This document shows, piece by piece, positions 18,046-26,156 of a stretch of DNA of 64,000 nucleotides. Position 1 is the stretch's first letter, and every line of letters begins with the position of its first letter. The stretch spans positions 2,666,001 through 2,730,000 of the forward strand of contig JADJPM010000004.1 in the NCBI GenBank assembly GCA_016713245.1. The letters are read 5' to 3'. The notes beneath the pieces are model-generated. The model saw nothing but the letters and a program-made list of their open reading frames with translations, made no database searches and was not told the origin of the DNA. A program made the position numbers and the translations under genes. Origin of the DNA: Verrucomicrobiaceae bacterium (GTDB lineage Bacteria > Verrucomicrobiota > Verrucomicrobiia > Verrucomicrobiales > Verrucomicrobiaceae).

Positions 18046-20046
18046 TCACGAGCCCTTGTGCTCGCTGTGGCAGGCTTTGCAGTTTACGGCGGCTTTGTAG
18101 TCGGCGGCACCGGTGGCGTCCTTGGCCTGGATTTTCTTCACGGCGGCGATGAGGGCCTGATTCTTCTTCACCCAGGCAGCTTTGTCGCCCTTTGGAGGCG
18201 TGGCGGCGCACATGGCCTGATACTGCTTGAGCATGGTGGCGAGTTCCACATCGCTGGCGGTGCCGCCAGCGACCTTCTTGCAAAGGGCATCCTCAGGCTT
18301 GTGATACTGCTTCATGGCCGTTTTGATCACGTCGCTGCCACCGGCGGCGGGCTTGGCGGCCGGAGCAGCTTTGGGATCGGCTTTGGCAGGCGCGGGAGCG
18401 GCTGGAGGGGCAGGAGGTGGCGCGGTAAGCTTGGCGATTTCCGCCTCGCTGAGGCCGACATTGACCTTGAGGCCGGAAACCTTGGCTTCGAGGGCTTTGG
18501 CGCCGTTTTGCGTCACGCCGGTCTGCCAGACGAAAAGCTTCTTCAGGGCCTTGGCAGAGCCGAGAGCGGCAATGCCGGCATCGGTGACCTTGTCGCCGTA
18601 GAGATTGAGGTATTCGAGGGCTGGCAGCGCGGCGAGCTTGGCGAGGCCGGCATCGCTGATCTTGGTGTTTTCGAGGTGGAGCCGCTCAAGGTTGGCGAAT
18701 TTGGCGAGCGTGTCGGCCGCGGCATCGGTGATCTGGCTGCGGGCGAGATCGACCCACACGATGTGCTGGGCGATGGGAGTGAGGATGGCGAGTTCCTTAT
18801 CGCCGAATTTGTCGGCGGCATTGATGACGCCGAGGCGGAGTTGCTCGGTGTCCTGCGCCAGCGGCATGAGTGAGGCGTTCAAAGCAGCCATCTTCGCGCT
18901 GATCTCGGCGACCTGCTTCTTCTCGGCATCGGTGAGGGGCTTGGCCTTCGGCTTTTCGGGCTTCGCGGGAGCGGCGACCTTCGGCAAACCTTTGGCGAGC
19001 ATCACAGCGAGAGCGCCTTCGACATCGGCGGTGGGCTTCGTGGCGGCCACGGTGGCGCTTTCGGAGGCACCGGACTCGATCCACCACTTCAAGATGGCCA
19101 CTTCTTCCTTGGTGAGCTGCGGCTCATCGCTCGGTGGCATGTGCTCATCGTCGTCGGTGGGCAAATTCGCACGGACGAGCATGAGGCTTTCCTTGCTGTT
19201 CTTGGCAATGACCGTCGTGGGTCCATCGCCGCCGCCTTTCATGATGGCGGCAAAGTTGTGGAGCTGGAGCTTGCCCTTCTTTTTTTCCTCGCCGTGGCAG
19301 GCATTGCACTTCGCCGCCATGATCGGGGCGATGACATCGCGGTAAACGACGGCCTTCTCGGCGATGGCGGCATCCAGTTTGCCACCTGCGGCGGGCTTGG
19401 CGGCAGCAGGAGCGGCGGCGGCAGGTTTCGCAGTGACGGGTACGGCAGCAGCCGGAGCCGCAGCGGCCACGGCGACAGGCTTGGCATCGTCCTCGGCGCT
19501 CCAGCCGTTGTTGATGTGGGCATTGGGCAGCTTGGCCTTCAAAGCGGCCACGCCAGCCTTCGTCACACCGCTCTGCCAGAGGTAGAGGGCCTTCAGCTTG
19601 CCCAGACCGGCGAGCTTGGCGATGCCGGCATCGGTGACCTTGGTGTTGTAAAGGTTAAGGTATTCGAGGGTGGCGAGTCCTTTGAGGTGATCGAGGCCTG
19701 CATCGCTGATGGCGGTGTTTTCGAGGTGAAGCTCCTGGAGGTTCTTCATCGCGGCCAGTTTGGCCAGACCGGCATCCGTGACCTTGCTGCGAGCGAGATC
19801 GAGCGAGGCGATCTTGTCGGCGATGGGGGCCAGCGCATCGAGGCCGCTGTCGGCGAATTCCTTCGCCACGTTCAGCGCGGTGAAGCGGTAGGTCTTGCCA
19901 TCGGCAGCGGTGGGCATGAGCGAAGCGCCGGTGGCGTTCACCTTCTGCATCGCAGCCTCGACGGCAGGATCAGCGGCTTTTTTGTCGTCAGCGGCGTTCG
20001 CGGTGAAGGCGAGTGCCAGGGCGAGGATGTAGGTGGTGGGTTTCAT
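18046..20046 (-). CDS. Exported c-type cytochrome with two leucine-rich-repeat blocks and a cytochrome c'-like tail
   Basis: A 666-residue exported protein with signal peptide 1-18 (ending TANAAD). The first LRR block spans about 55-180, with recurring DAGLAKLA-NLQELHLENTAIS-type units. An Ala/Pro-rich linker follows. A PSCyt1-type haem motif CNACH is at 247-251, within a domain ending near IESGASE. A second LRR block spans about 400-540. After another Ala/Pro linker, the C-terminal domain ends in CKACHSEHKG (haem motif 656-660). A haem motif at the extreme C-terminus of a helical domain fits a cytochrome c'-like bundle. It is presumably a periplasmic electron carrier with a protein-binding scaffold, co-oriented with the DUF2231-like cytochrome gene. 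Confidence 0.85.
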   Translation of the reverse strand: MKPTTYILALALAFTANAADDKKAADPAVEAAMQKVNATGASLMPTAADGKTYRFTALNVAKEFADSGLDALAPIADKIASLDLARSKVTDAGLAKLAAMKNLQELHLENTAISDAGLDHLKGLATLEYLNLYNTKVTDAGIAKLAGLGKLKALYLWQSGVTKAGVAALKAKLPNAHINNGWSAEDDAKPVAVAAAAPAAAVPVTAKPAAAAPAAAKPAAGGKLDAAIAEKAVVYRDVIAPIMAAKCNACHGEEKKKGKLQLHNFAAIMKGGGDGPTTVIAKNSKESLMLVRANLPTDDDEHMPPSDEPQLTKEEVAILKWWIESGASESATVAATKPTADVEGALAVMLAKGLPKVAAPAKPEKPKAKPLTDAEKKQVAEISAKMAALNASLMPLAQDTEQLRLGVINAADKFGDKELAILTPIAQHIVWVDLARSQITDAAADTLAKFANLERLHLENTKISDAGLAKLAALPALEYLNLYGDKVTDAGIAALGSAKALKKLFVWQTGVTQNGAKALEAKVSGLKVNVGLSEAEIAKLTAPPPAPPAAPAPAKADPKAAPAAKPAAGGSDVIKTAMKQYHKPEDALCKKVAGGTASDVELATMLKQYQAMCAATPPKGDKAAWVKKNQALIAAVKKIQAKDATGAADYKAAVNCKACHSEHKGS

Positions 20047-20095
20047 GAAACGGAAGTCGGGGGCGTGAGAGGTGAGAAGTAAGAGGTGAGAGGCA

Positions 20096-21238
20096 TCAGC
20101 CTTTCACGATGGCCTCGGCGGCGGCTTTGATTTCGGCGGGCAAGGCGTTGAGATCGAGCTTCTGCGTGGCGCTGGCCCCCTGCTCGATCCACCATTTAAG
20201 GATGGCGATCTCCTCTTTGGTGAGCTGGTCCTTACCCTCGGGCGGCATGTGCATGTCTTCATCCTCGGCGGAGATGACAAGTTGGTAGCTGAGGCTATCG
20301 GCGGGCTTGCCTGGAACGACATTGTTCTTCTTTTCGGCGCTCTCGGAACCGCCAGCCATGGTGAACTCATAGGTATCGAGGCGGAGATCACCCTTCTGCT
20401 TTTCCTCGCCGTGGCATTTGTTGCACTTCGCGGCGAAAATCGGCTGGATAAGGTTCGCGAAGACAAGTTTTTCACCGGCTGCGGGTGTGGGGGCAGGTGC
20501 GGGTGTCGGAGCAGGAGCTGGAGTCGCGGGGGATTCGACGACTTTGGGCGGCTCGGGGGCTTTCGGAGCTTCAGGAGCCTTTTCCTCGGTTTTTTCCACT
20601 TTGGGTTTCTCGACAAAACCGAGCATCCATTTCTCCATGGCGATCATCTGGCTCTTGATCGGCTCGGGAGCCTTTTCGGTCATGAATTTGCTGCCGTGGC
20701 TCATGTTTCCGCCGAAGTGGGCACCGAGACTCATGATGCCAAAGCTGAGGAAAAACAGGGCCCGGTAGGCATGGAGGAGTTCCCAATTGCCCTGACCCAT
20801 GGCCATCAGGCGGATGACCAGCGCCAGCAGCACGCCTGCGGTGCCGATGATGCCCATCGTCTGGTGCAGGCTGAAGTTCCCACCGGTGTAGCCGCCCTCG
20901 CGGGAGAGCATGATGCCAGCGATCACTGCCAGCACGCTGCCCGCCGCGCCGACAAACAGCGCCAACAGCGCGGTGGAGCCATGCTTGGCCTCGCCACGAC
21001 GGCCCATGCAGAGCACCTCCAGCATCGCCAGGAAGATCAGCGAGCCGATCGGCAGATGTAGCAGGATGGGATGAAAGCGACCGACAAAGATCACCATGTC
21101 CGAGGCTTCCGCCTTCGGTGCCTCATAGAGCGGCGGAAAGATCAGCAGGCCCGCGACAAAGCCGACGAGCAGTAGCAGCGCGACGATCCAGGCGAGGGTG
21201 TAAGACTTGGGAGCTTCGGATTCGGTGTCGTAAGACAT
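20096..21238 (-). CDS. Membrane protein with DUF2231-like domain and PSCyt1-type cytochrome domain
   Basis: A 380-residue protein. It has an N-terminal membrane segment (about 13-35) and then four hydrophobic helices at about 55-175 beginning RFHPILLHLPIGSLIF, typical of the DUF2231-like domain. A Pro/Ala/Glu-rich linker spans about 210-255. The C-terminal domain has haem motif CNKCH at 272-276 and the later VPGKPADSL and MPPEGKDQLT segments usual in PSCyt1. It is likely a membrane-bound electron-transfer subunit. It lies 49 bases upstream of the LRR cytochrome gene on the same strand, in a spacer with GAGGTGAGA-type repeats. Confidence 0.87.
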   Translation of the reverse strand: MSYDTESEAPKSYTLAWIVALLLLVGFVAGLLIFPPLYEAPKAEASDMVIFVGRFHPILLHLPIGSLIFLAMLEVLCMGRRGEAKHGSTALLALFVGAAGSVLAVIAGIMLSREGGYTGGNFSLHQTMGIIGTAGVLLALVIRLMAMGQGNWELLHAYRALFFLSFGIMSLGAHFGGNMSHGSKFMTEKAPEPIKSQMIAMEKWMLGFVEKPKVEKTEEKAPEAPKAPEPPKVVESPATPAPAPTPAPAPTPAAGEKLVFANLIQPIFAAKCNKCHGEEKQKGDLRLDTYEFTMAGGSESAEKKNNVVPGKPADSLSYQLVISAEDEDMHMPPEGKDQLTKEEIAILKWWIEQGASATQKLDLNALPAEIKAAAEAIVKG

Positions 21239-21473
21239 GGGACAGGTTGGGGGTGGTGAAAAAACGTGGTTCGTAGCCTCTTTTGTTCACCTTTCCTCCT
21301 CGTGCAATCGACGTTGCGCGTGGCTTGCTCTCATCGCTGCGAATCTTGGCGGGATTCTCGCGTGAATCGGAGAGAATGATCCATTTGGCCCTTCAACAAT
21401 CAGCAATCGTCATTCCCTACGCGACGAATCCAAAACGCCGCCCCGCACGCAAAACGCCGTTCACTTTTTCCTC

Positions 21474-22865
21474 ATGCCGAAAACCGTCCTTCACTGGTTC
21501 CGCCGCGATCTTCGCCTCACGGATAACACCGCCCTCCACCACGCCGCGAAGGCAGCCGAGCAGGTCGTGCCGGTGTATGTGCTCAGTGATTGGAAATCCA
21601 GCCACGGCTGGACCGGGCCGAACCGCCAGCAGTTCCTCTGCGGGAATCTCGAATCGCTCGCGAAGAATCTCGAAACCCTCGGCAGCCGCCTCATCGTGCG
21701 TTGTGGCAAGGCGGATGCAGAGCTTGAGCGTCTTGTGAACGAGACCCAGGCCTCCGCGATCTACTTTAACCGCGATTACGATCCCTTCGGCCGCGAGATG
21801 GAAAAGAAGATCGCCGCCCTTTGCATGCGTCTCGGCATTGAGTGCCACGGCTTCGACGACAGCGTCATGCACGCCCCCGAGACCGTCCTCACAGGCTCTG
21901 CGATGCCTTATCGAGTCTATACGCCTTACTCGAAGAACTGGCTCGGGCTCGACAAAGCCGCTCCCCTGCCCCGGGTGTCCTCGCTGGGGCCAAAAGCCTC
22001 CGAAAGCATCACCGGCCTGCCTTTGCCCACCTTGGCTCACTGGCAGCTGCCCGAGCCTAAAGCGCAGATTTTGCCCTCCGGCGAACGGGCGGCTCGCGAC
22101 CGCATGAAGCACTTCATCGACTGCGGCATCCTCCAAAGCTACTCCGCGAACCGCAACACGCCCTCCGGCCAGACCACCTCATTGCTCAGCCAGGACCTGC
22201 GTTACGGCCTCATCGGCATCCGCGATCTCTACGCCCGCTGTGCCGCCATCGAAAAGGGCAGCACCTACATCAAGGAACTCGCATGGCGGGAATTCTACTT
22301 CGCCATCCTGTGGTTCTACCCGGAGGTCTTCGAGCATGAATTCGCTCCCGACTGGCGCGGCCTCCCTTGGCCTGGCACCGACGCTGATTTCCAGCGCTGG
22401 GCCACCGGCACCACCGGCTTTCCCATCGTCGATGCCGGCATGCGGCAGCTTTTGCAGACCGGCCTCATGCACAACCGCCTGCGCATGATCACCGCCATGT
22501 TCCTCACGAAGGACCTCCACTGCGATTGGCGCATGGGCGAGGCCTTCTTCATGCAACAGCTCGTCGATGGCGAAAACGCCAGTAACAACGGCGGTTGGCA
22601 ATGGTCCGCCGGCACCGGAGCCGATGCCGCGCCCTATTTCCGCATCCAGAATCCCTGGCTGCAAAGCGCTCGCTTTGATCCTGCGGGCACCTTCATCAAA
22701 AAATGGGTGCCTGAACTCAAAGACGTGCCCGCCCCACTCCTCCACGAGCCACCGAAACCCGGCCTGCCGCTCGCCAAAGGCTACCCTCTCCCGATGGTCG
22801 ATCACCACACGGAGCGGGATCGCTGCCTAGCCATCTTTGCGAAGCACAAGGCGGAGCGAAACTGA
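21474..22865 (+). CDS. phr: Deoxyribodipyrimidine photolyase (CPD class I type)
   Basis: A 463-residue flavoprotein that repairs pyrimidine dimers with light. The N-terminal antenna domain starts KTVLHWFRRDLRLTDN. The C-terminal FAD domain shows ELAWREFYFAILWFYPEVF, MRQLLQTGLMHNRLRM, and the strongly conserved NNGGWQWSAGTGADAAPYFRI near residue 370. The Trp residues of the electron-transfer chain are present in that segment. Length and order match class I photolyases. It is monocistronic, divergent from the cytochrome operon across 235 bases. A GC-rich start region and lack of a clear Shine-Dalgarno are normal here. Confidence 0.95.
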   Translation: MPKTVLHWFRRDLRLTDNTALHHAAKAAEQVVPVYVLSDWKSSHGWTGPNRQQFLCGNLESLAKNLETLGSRLIVRCGKADAELERLVNETQASAIYFNRDYDPFGREMEKKIAALCMRLGIECHGFDDSVMHAPETVLTGSAMPYRVYTPYSKNWLGLDKAAPLPRVSSLGPKASESITGLPLPTLAHWQLPEPKAQILPSGERAARDRMKHFIDCGILQSYSANRNTPSGQTTSLLSQDLRYGLIGIRDLYARCAAIEKGSTYIKELAWREFYFAILWFYPEVFEHEFAPDWRGLPWPGTDADFQRWATGTTGFPIVDAGMRQLLQTGLMHNRLRMITAMFLTKDLHCDWRMGEAFFMQQLVDGENASNNGGWQWSAGTGADAAPYFRIQNPWLQSARFDPAGTFIKKWVPELKDVPAPLLHEPPKPGLPLAKGYPLPMVDHHTERDRCLAIFAKHKAERN

Positions 22866-22878
22866 GGCGAACCCTGCG

Positions 22879-23757
22879 TTAAGCCGCCGACTTACTCGAA
22901 GCCGCAGGCGTTTTCTTCGTGACCGCCTTGGTGGAGGAGGTCTTCACGGGCTTCTTCGTCTTACTGCTCGCGGTGCTGGAAGATTTTGAGGCAGGCTTTT
23001 TCGTCGAGGAGGAAGATGGCTTCACGCTCGCAGGCTTGGCGGGACCGGCCTTTTCTTTGCTCTCGGCATTGGCACGCTCTTTGGGGTCTTCGTTGAGCTT
23101 GGCGATCTCGATGGGGAGGGCGTGGTCGTCATGCTCGTCAGGTGTGGGTTTGACCTCGCCTTCCTTCTTTTCTCCAGGAGGAGGCTCACCTTTCGGCAGG
23201 CCGCCGGTGGTGATGACGACCTTGGCACCCACGTTGACAACGTTGAAGACATTCACGACATCCTTCATGCCCATGCGCACGCAGCCATAGCTGGCGGGTT
23301 CACCCAGGCGGCGCTCCTCGGGCGTGCCGTGGATGTAGATGAAGCGGCCGTAGGCGTTCTTATTGCTCTTCTCACTGCCTTTGAGCCAGAGGATACGGGA
23401 GACGATGGGATCGCGGCCGGGAGCGTTTGGTTTGATGACTTCGCCATTCCAACGGCGACTCTTCAAAACAGCACCAGCAGGCAGTCCGTGGCCGATTTTG
23501 GCCACCACCTGATGCTGGCCGAGCGGGGTGCAATTGCTGCCCGGCTTGTCACCGAGACCGAATTTCGAGGTGGAGATGTTGTAGGTCTTCTTGAGTTGCC
23601 CCTGCTCGTAGAGTCCGAGTTTTTGATCTTTCACGCTGACGACCACGTCCGCCTTTTTCACCGAGGTGCATTGGCTGAGGGAAGTCACGAGCGCAGCCAT
23701 CAACGCCAACCTGGGCAGGTAACGGGCGATCTCTTGATGTCGGAAGATTGACTGCAT
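22879..23757 (-). CDS. L,D-transpeptidase lipoprotein (YkuD domain) with basic Lys/Ser/Pro tail
   Basis: A 292-residue protein that would form 3-3 peptidoglycan cross-links or attach protein to the wall. I chose the ATG at 23757, which gives a lipoprotein signal with lipobox LSQC (Cys30). The YkuD domain spans about 35-180, with IHGTPEE at 142-148 and the catalytic SYGCVRM loop (Cys159). The last about 75 residues are low-complexity Lys/Ser/Ala/Pro with many KKP and SSST units, possibly a wall- or DNA-binding tail. It is divergent from the acetyltransferase gene. Confidence 0.9.
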   Translation of the reverse strand: MQSIFRHQEIARYLPRLALMAALVTSLSQCTSVKKADVVVSVKDQKLGLYEQGQLKKTYNISTSKFGLGDKPGSNCTPLGQHQVVAKIGHGLPAGAVLKSRRWNGEVIKPNAPGRDPIVSRILWLKGSEKSNKNAYGRFIYIHGTPEERRLGEPASYGCVRMGMKDVVNVFNVVNVGAKVVITTGGLPKGEPPPGEKKEGEVKPTPDEHDDHALPIEIAKLNEDPKERANAESKEKAGPAKPASVKPSSSSTKKPASKSSSTASSKTKKPVKTSSTKAVTKKTPAASSKSAA

Positions 23758-23931
23758 GTTTAACAAGAATGATACAAACCAGAATTTAAGCAATCTTAAA
23801 TTGTTAGAAGGATAACGATGCATCAGAATGGGCTGTTGCAGGTTTTGTGCCGGGGCTGGGAAAGGTTTCATGCCATGGGCGAAAAGACGGCGCAATGAAC
23901 GTTTTCCGGCCTTCATTTGTTCATTCTTGTC
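23758..23931. promoter_or_regulatory. Divergent intergenic region, locally A+T-rich
   Basis: This 174-base spacer separates the L,D-transpeptidase and acetyltransferase starts. Its left third is clearly more A+T-rich than the rest of the window (for example TTTAAGCAATCTTAAA, a small inverted repeat). It probably holds the transpeptidase promoter. I could not assign convincing -35/-10 hexamers. Confidence 0.35.
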
Positions 23932-24414
23932 ATGCACGAGTCCCCCGTCTCCATCCGCCACTACCGCCCCGCCGATCTATCCATCCTGCGCCAAATCACG
24001 ACGGATTCCTTCGGCGGTGTCTCGCTGGATATGGCGCTGGAGCAGAAGCTCGGCCGCTGGAATGAACGCGACTGGAAAGCCCGCAAAGCCGATCACATCG
24101 ACGAGGATGTGACCCAAAACCCCGAAGGTTGTTTTGTGGCGGAACGAGATGGCGAGATCCTCGGCTACATCACCGTGCGGCTCGATCCGCTGAACAGTCG
24201 CGGACGCATCCCGAATGTGGCCGTCGTGGAGGCTGCCCGTGGGCTCGGCCTTGGCCGTCGGCTCATCGTTCATGCTCTCGACTACATGCGAGACGCGGGC
24301 ATGAAAGTCGCGCAGATCGAGACGATGGCTTCAAATGCCATCGGCCAGCATCTTTACCCGAGCTGTGGCTTCGAGGAAGTGGCCCGTCAGGTCCACTTCG
24401 CGATGAAGCTTTAG
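23932..24414 (+). CDS. GNAT family N-acetyltransferase
   Basis: A 160-residue acetyl-CoA-dependent N-acyltransferase. I chose the ATG at 23932 (MHESPVSIRHY); a TTG five codons upstream is less likely. The acetyl-CoA binding segment is VAVVEAARGLGLGRRLIVHALDY, the RGLGLGRRL matching the Q/RxxGxG/A motif A. Motif B is FEEV near the C-terminus after GQHLYPSCG. The acceptor is unknown. It is 9 bases from the convergent zwf stop. Confidence 0.87.
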   Translation: MHESPVSIRHYRPADLSILRQITTDSFGGVSLDMALEQKLGRWNERDWKARKADHIDEDVTQNPEGCFVAERDGEILGYITVRLDPLNSRGRIPNVAVVEAARGLGLGRRLIVHALDYMRDAGMKVAQIETMASNAIGQHLYPSCGFEEVARQVHFAMKL

Positions 24415-24423
24415 CTCAAAGCC

Positions 24424-25965
24424 TCACAGCAGCCGCCACTCGTGCCCATCCTGGCCGAGGAGGTCATCGGCCTCCTTCGGGCCCCAGCTTCCGGCGGGGT
24501 ATTCGCACATCGGAGGCGGGTTGTCGGACTGGTGCCAGGCATGCTCGATCTCGTCGATGAACTTCCAGGCGTTCTCCACCTCGTCGCGACGGGCAAAGAG
24601 CGTGGCGTCACCGGCCATGGCGTCGAGCAGGAGGCGTTCGTAGGCCTCAGGGCTGGCTTTGCCAAAGCTCGACGAGTAGCGAAAATCCATCTTCACCTGC
24701 TGCATGTTCATCGCCTGACCGGGCTGCTTGCACAGGATGCGCATCGCCATGCCTTCATCTGGCTGAATGCGGATGACGAGGGTGTTTTCGCTGTTCTTGA
24801 TGAGGTTCTTCGTGGCAAAAGGCACCTGCGGCGGCTTTTTGAAGTGAATGCTGATCTCGGTGGCCTTCTTCGGGAGCTGCTTGCCCACGCGGATGTAGAA
24901 GGGCACGCCCTGCCAGCGCCAGGTATCAATGAACAGACGCAGCGCCACGTAGGCCTCCGTCTTCGATTCAGGATTCACACGGTCTTCCTGGCGATAACCC
25001 ACGCGGGACACGCCATCCACGCTGCCTGCGGTGTATTGGGCGCGAATCACATTCTTACCCACGGCCTCCGGGCCGACGAGCGGACGCAGGGCGCGGATAA
25101 CCTTCACTTTCTCGTCTCGCACGCTATCGGCGCTGAGATCCGTCGGCGGTTCCATGGCCACGAGGCTGAGGAGCTGGAAGAGATGGTTTTGCACCATGTC
25201 ACGCAAGGCACCAGCGGTGTCGTAGTAACCACCGCGACCGCCCTCCATGCCGAGGTTTTCGGCGCAGGTGATTTGAATGTGGTCAATGTAGCGGCTGTTC
25301 CAGTTCGGCTCGAAGAGCGCATTGGCAAAGCGCAGCACCATGATGTTCTGCGCCGTTTCTTTGCCCAGATAATGGTCGATGCGGTAGGTGTCTTCTTCGC
25401 GGAAGGTCGCATTCACCACGCTGTTGAGGCCGCGTGCGGTGGCCAGATCCTTGCCGAAAGGCTTTTCGCACACCACACGGGCCCATTTGCCGCCCACGCC
25501 TTCATTGAGGCCGGTGGCACGCAGCATCTCGAGGATGGGTTTAAAGGCCTCGGGAGCGGACGCGAGGTAAAAGAGCCGGTTCGCCGGCGTGCCGCGTTCC
25601 TGATCGAATTTGTCGAGCTGGAGCTTGAGGTTCACATAGCCCGCCGGGTCCTCGAACTCACTGCGGTGGTAGTGGATGCACTGGGAAAAGCTGGCCCAAA
25701 GCTCGTCGTTATGGCCTTGGCGACTGTTTTTACGGTTTCCGGCCTCCAACTCCGTTCGGAAGACCTCATCTGTCTTCTCTCGGCGGGCAAAGCCCACGAC
25801 CTTGAACTGCGGTGGCAGGTCACCGCAGGCGGCGATGTTGTAGAAGGCGGGAATGAGCTTGCGATTGGTGAGATCGCCAGTGGCACCGAAGATGACGACG
25901 GTGCATGGCTCCGCCCGGTGACGGGAGAGCAGCGTTTCTTGGAAGGGGTTTTCCAGATCGGGCAT
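24424..25965 (-). CDS. zwf: Glucose-6-phosphate 1-dehydrogenase
   Basis: A 513-residue cytoplasmic enzyme that oxidises glucose-6-phosphate with NAD(P), opening the oxidative pentose phosphate pathway. The coenzyme motif GATGDL is at about 27-32, followed by TNRKLIPAFYNIA. The substrate and catalytic motif RIDHYLGKE is near residue 195. VVCEKPFGKD precedes it and VRDEKVKVIRALRPL follows. Length and order match bacterial Zwf. It appears monocistronic; 6-phosphogluconate dehydratase or dehydrogenase genes are not in the window. Confidence 0.96.
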   Translation of the reverse strand: MPDLENPFQETLLSRHRAEPCTVVIFGATGDLTNRKLIPAFYNIAACGDLPPQFKVVGFARREKTDEVFRTELEAGNRKNSRQGHNDELWASFSQCIHYHRSEFEDPAGYVNLKLQLDKFDQERGTPANRLFYLASAPEAFKPILEMLRATGLNEGVGGKWARVVCEKPFGKDLATARGLNSVVNATFREEDTYRIDHYLGKETAQNIMVLRFANALFEPNWNSRYIDHIQITCAENLGMEGGRGGYYDTAGALRDMVQNHLFQLLSLVAMEPPTDLSADSVRDEKVKVIRALRPLVGPEAVGKNVIRAQYTAGSVDGVSRVGYRQEDRVNPESKTEAYVALRLFIDTWRWQGVPFYIRVGKQLPKKATEISIHFKKPPQVPFATKNLIKNSENTLVIRIQPDEGMAMRILCKQPGQAMNMQQVKMDFRYSSSFGKASPEAYERLLLDAMAGDATLFARRDEVENAWKFIDEIEHAWHQSDNPPPMCEYPAGSWGPKEADDLLGQDGHEWRLL

Positions 25966-26156
25966 TTTTTAGGGGTGAGGGGTGCGCCAGACTAGCCCTT
26001 GCCTCCCCGATGGCAACCCGTGATGCTCCACCACACCGTGAGGATGAATGAAATGCCTTCATCGCGTGCATGAAAGCAGCACCCGGCAGCCGCCCTGAAA
26101 CTTCATGGACGCCCCGCATTGCCAGCGTTTCAATCACAGCCTACACTCGCCGCCGC

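Noticed and set aside
24442..25995. 517-residue plus-strand frame over zwf
   Set aside because: Antisense to a clear glucose-6-phosphate dehydrogenase, no family resemblance.
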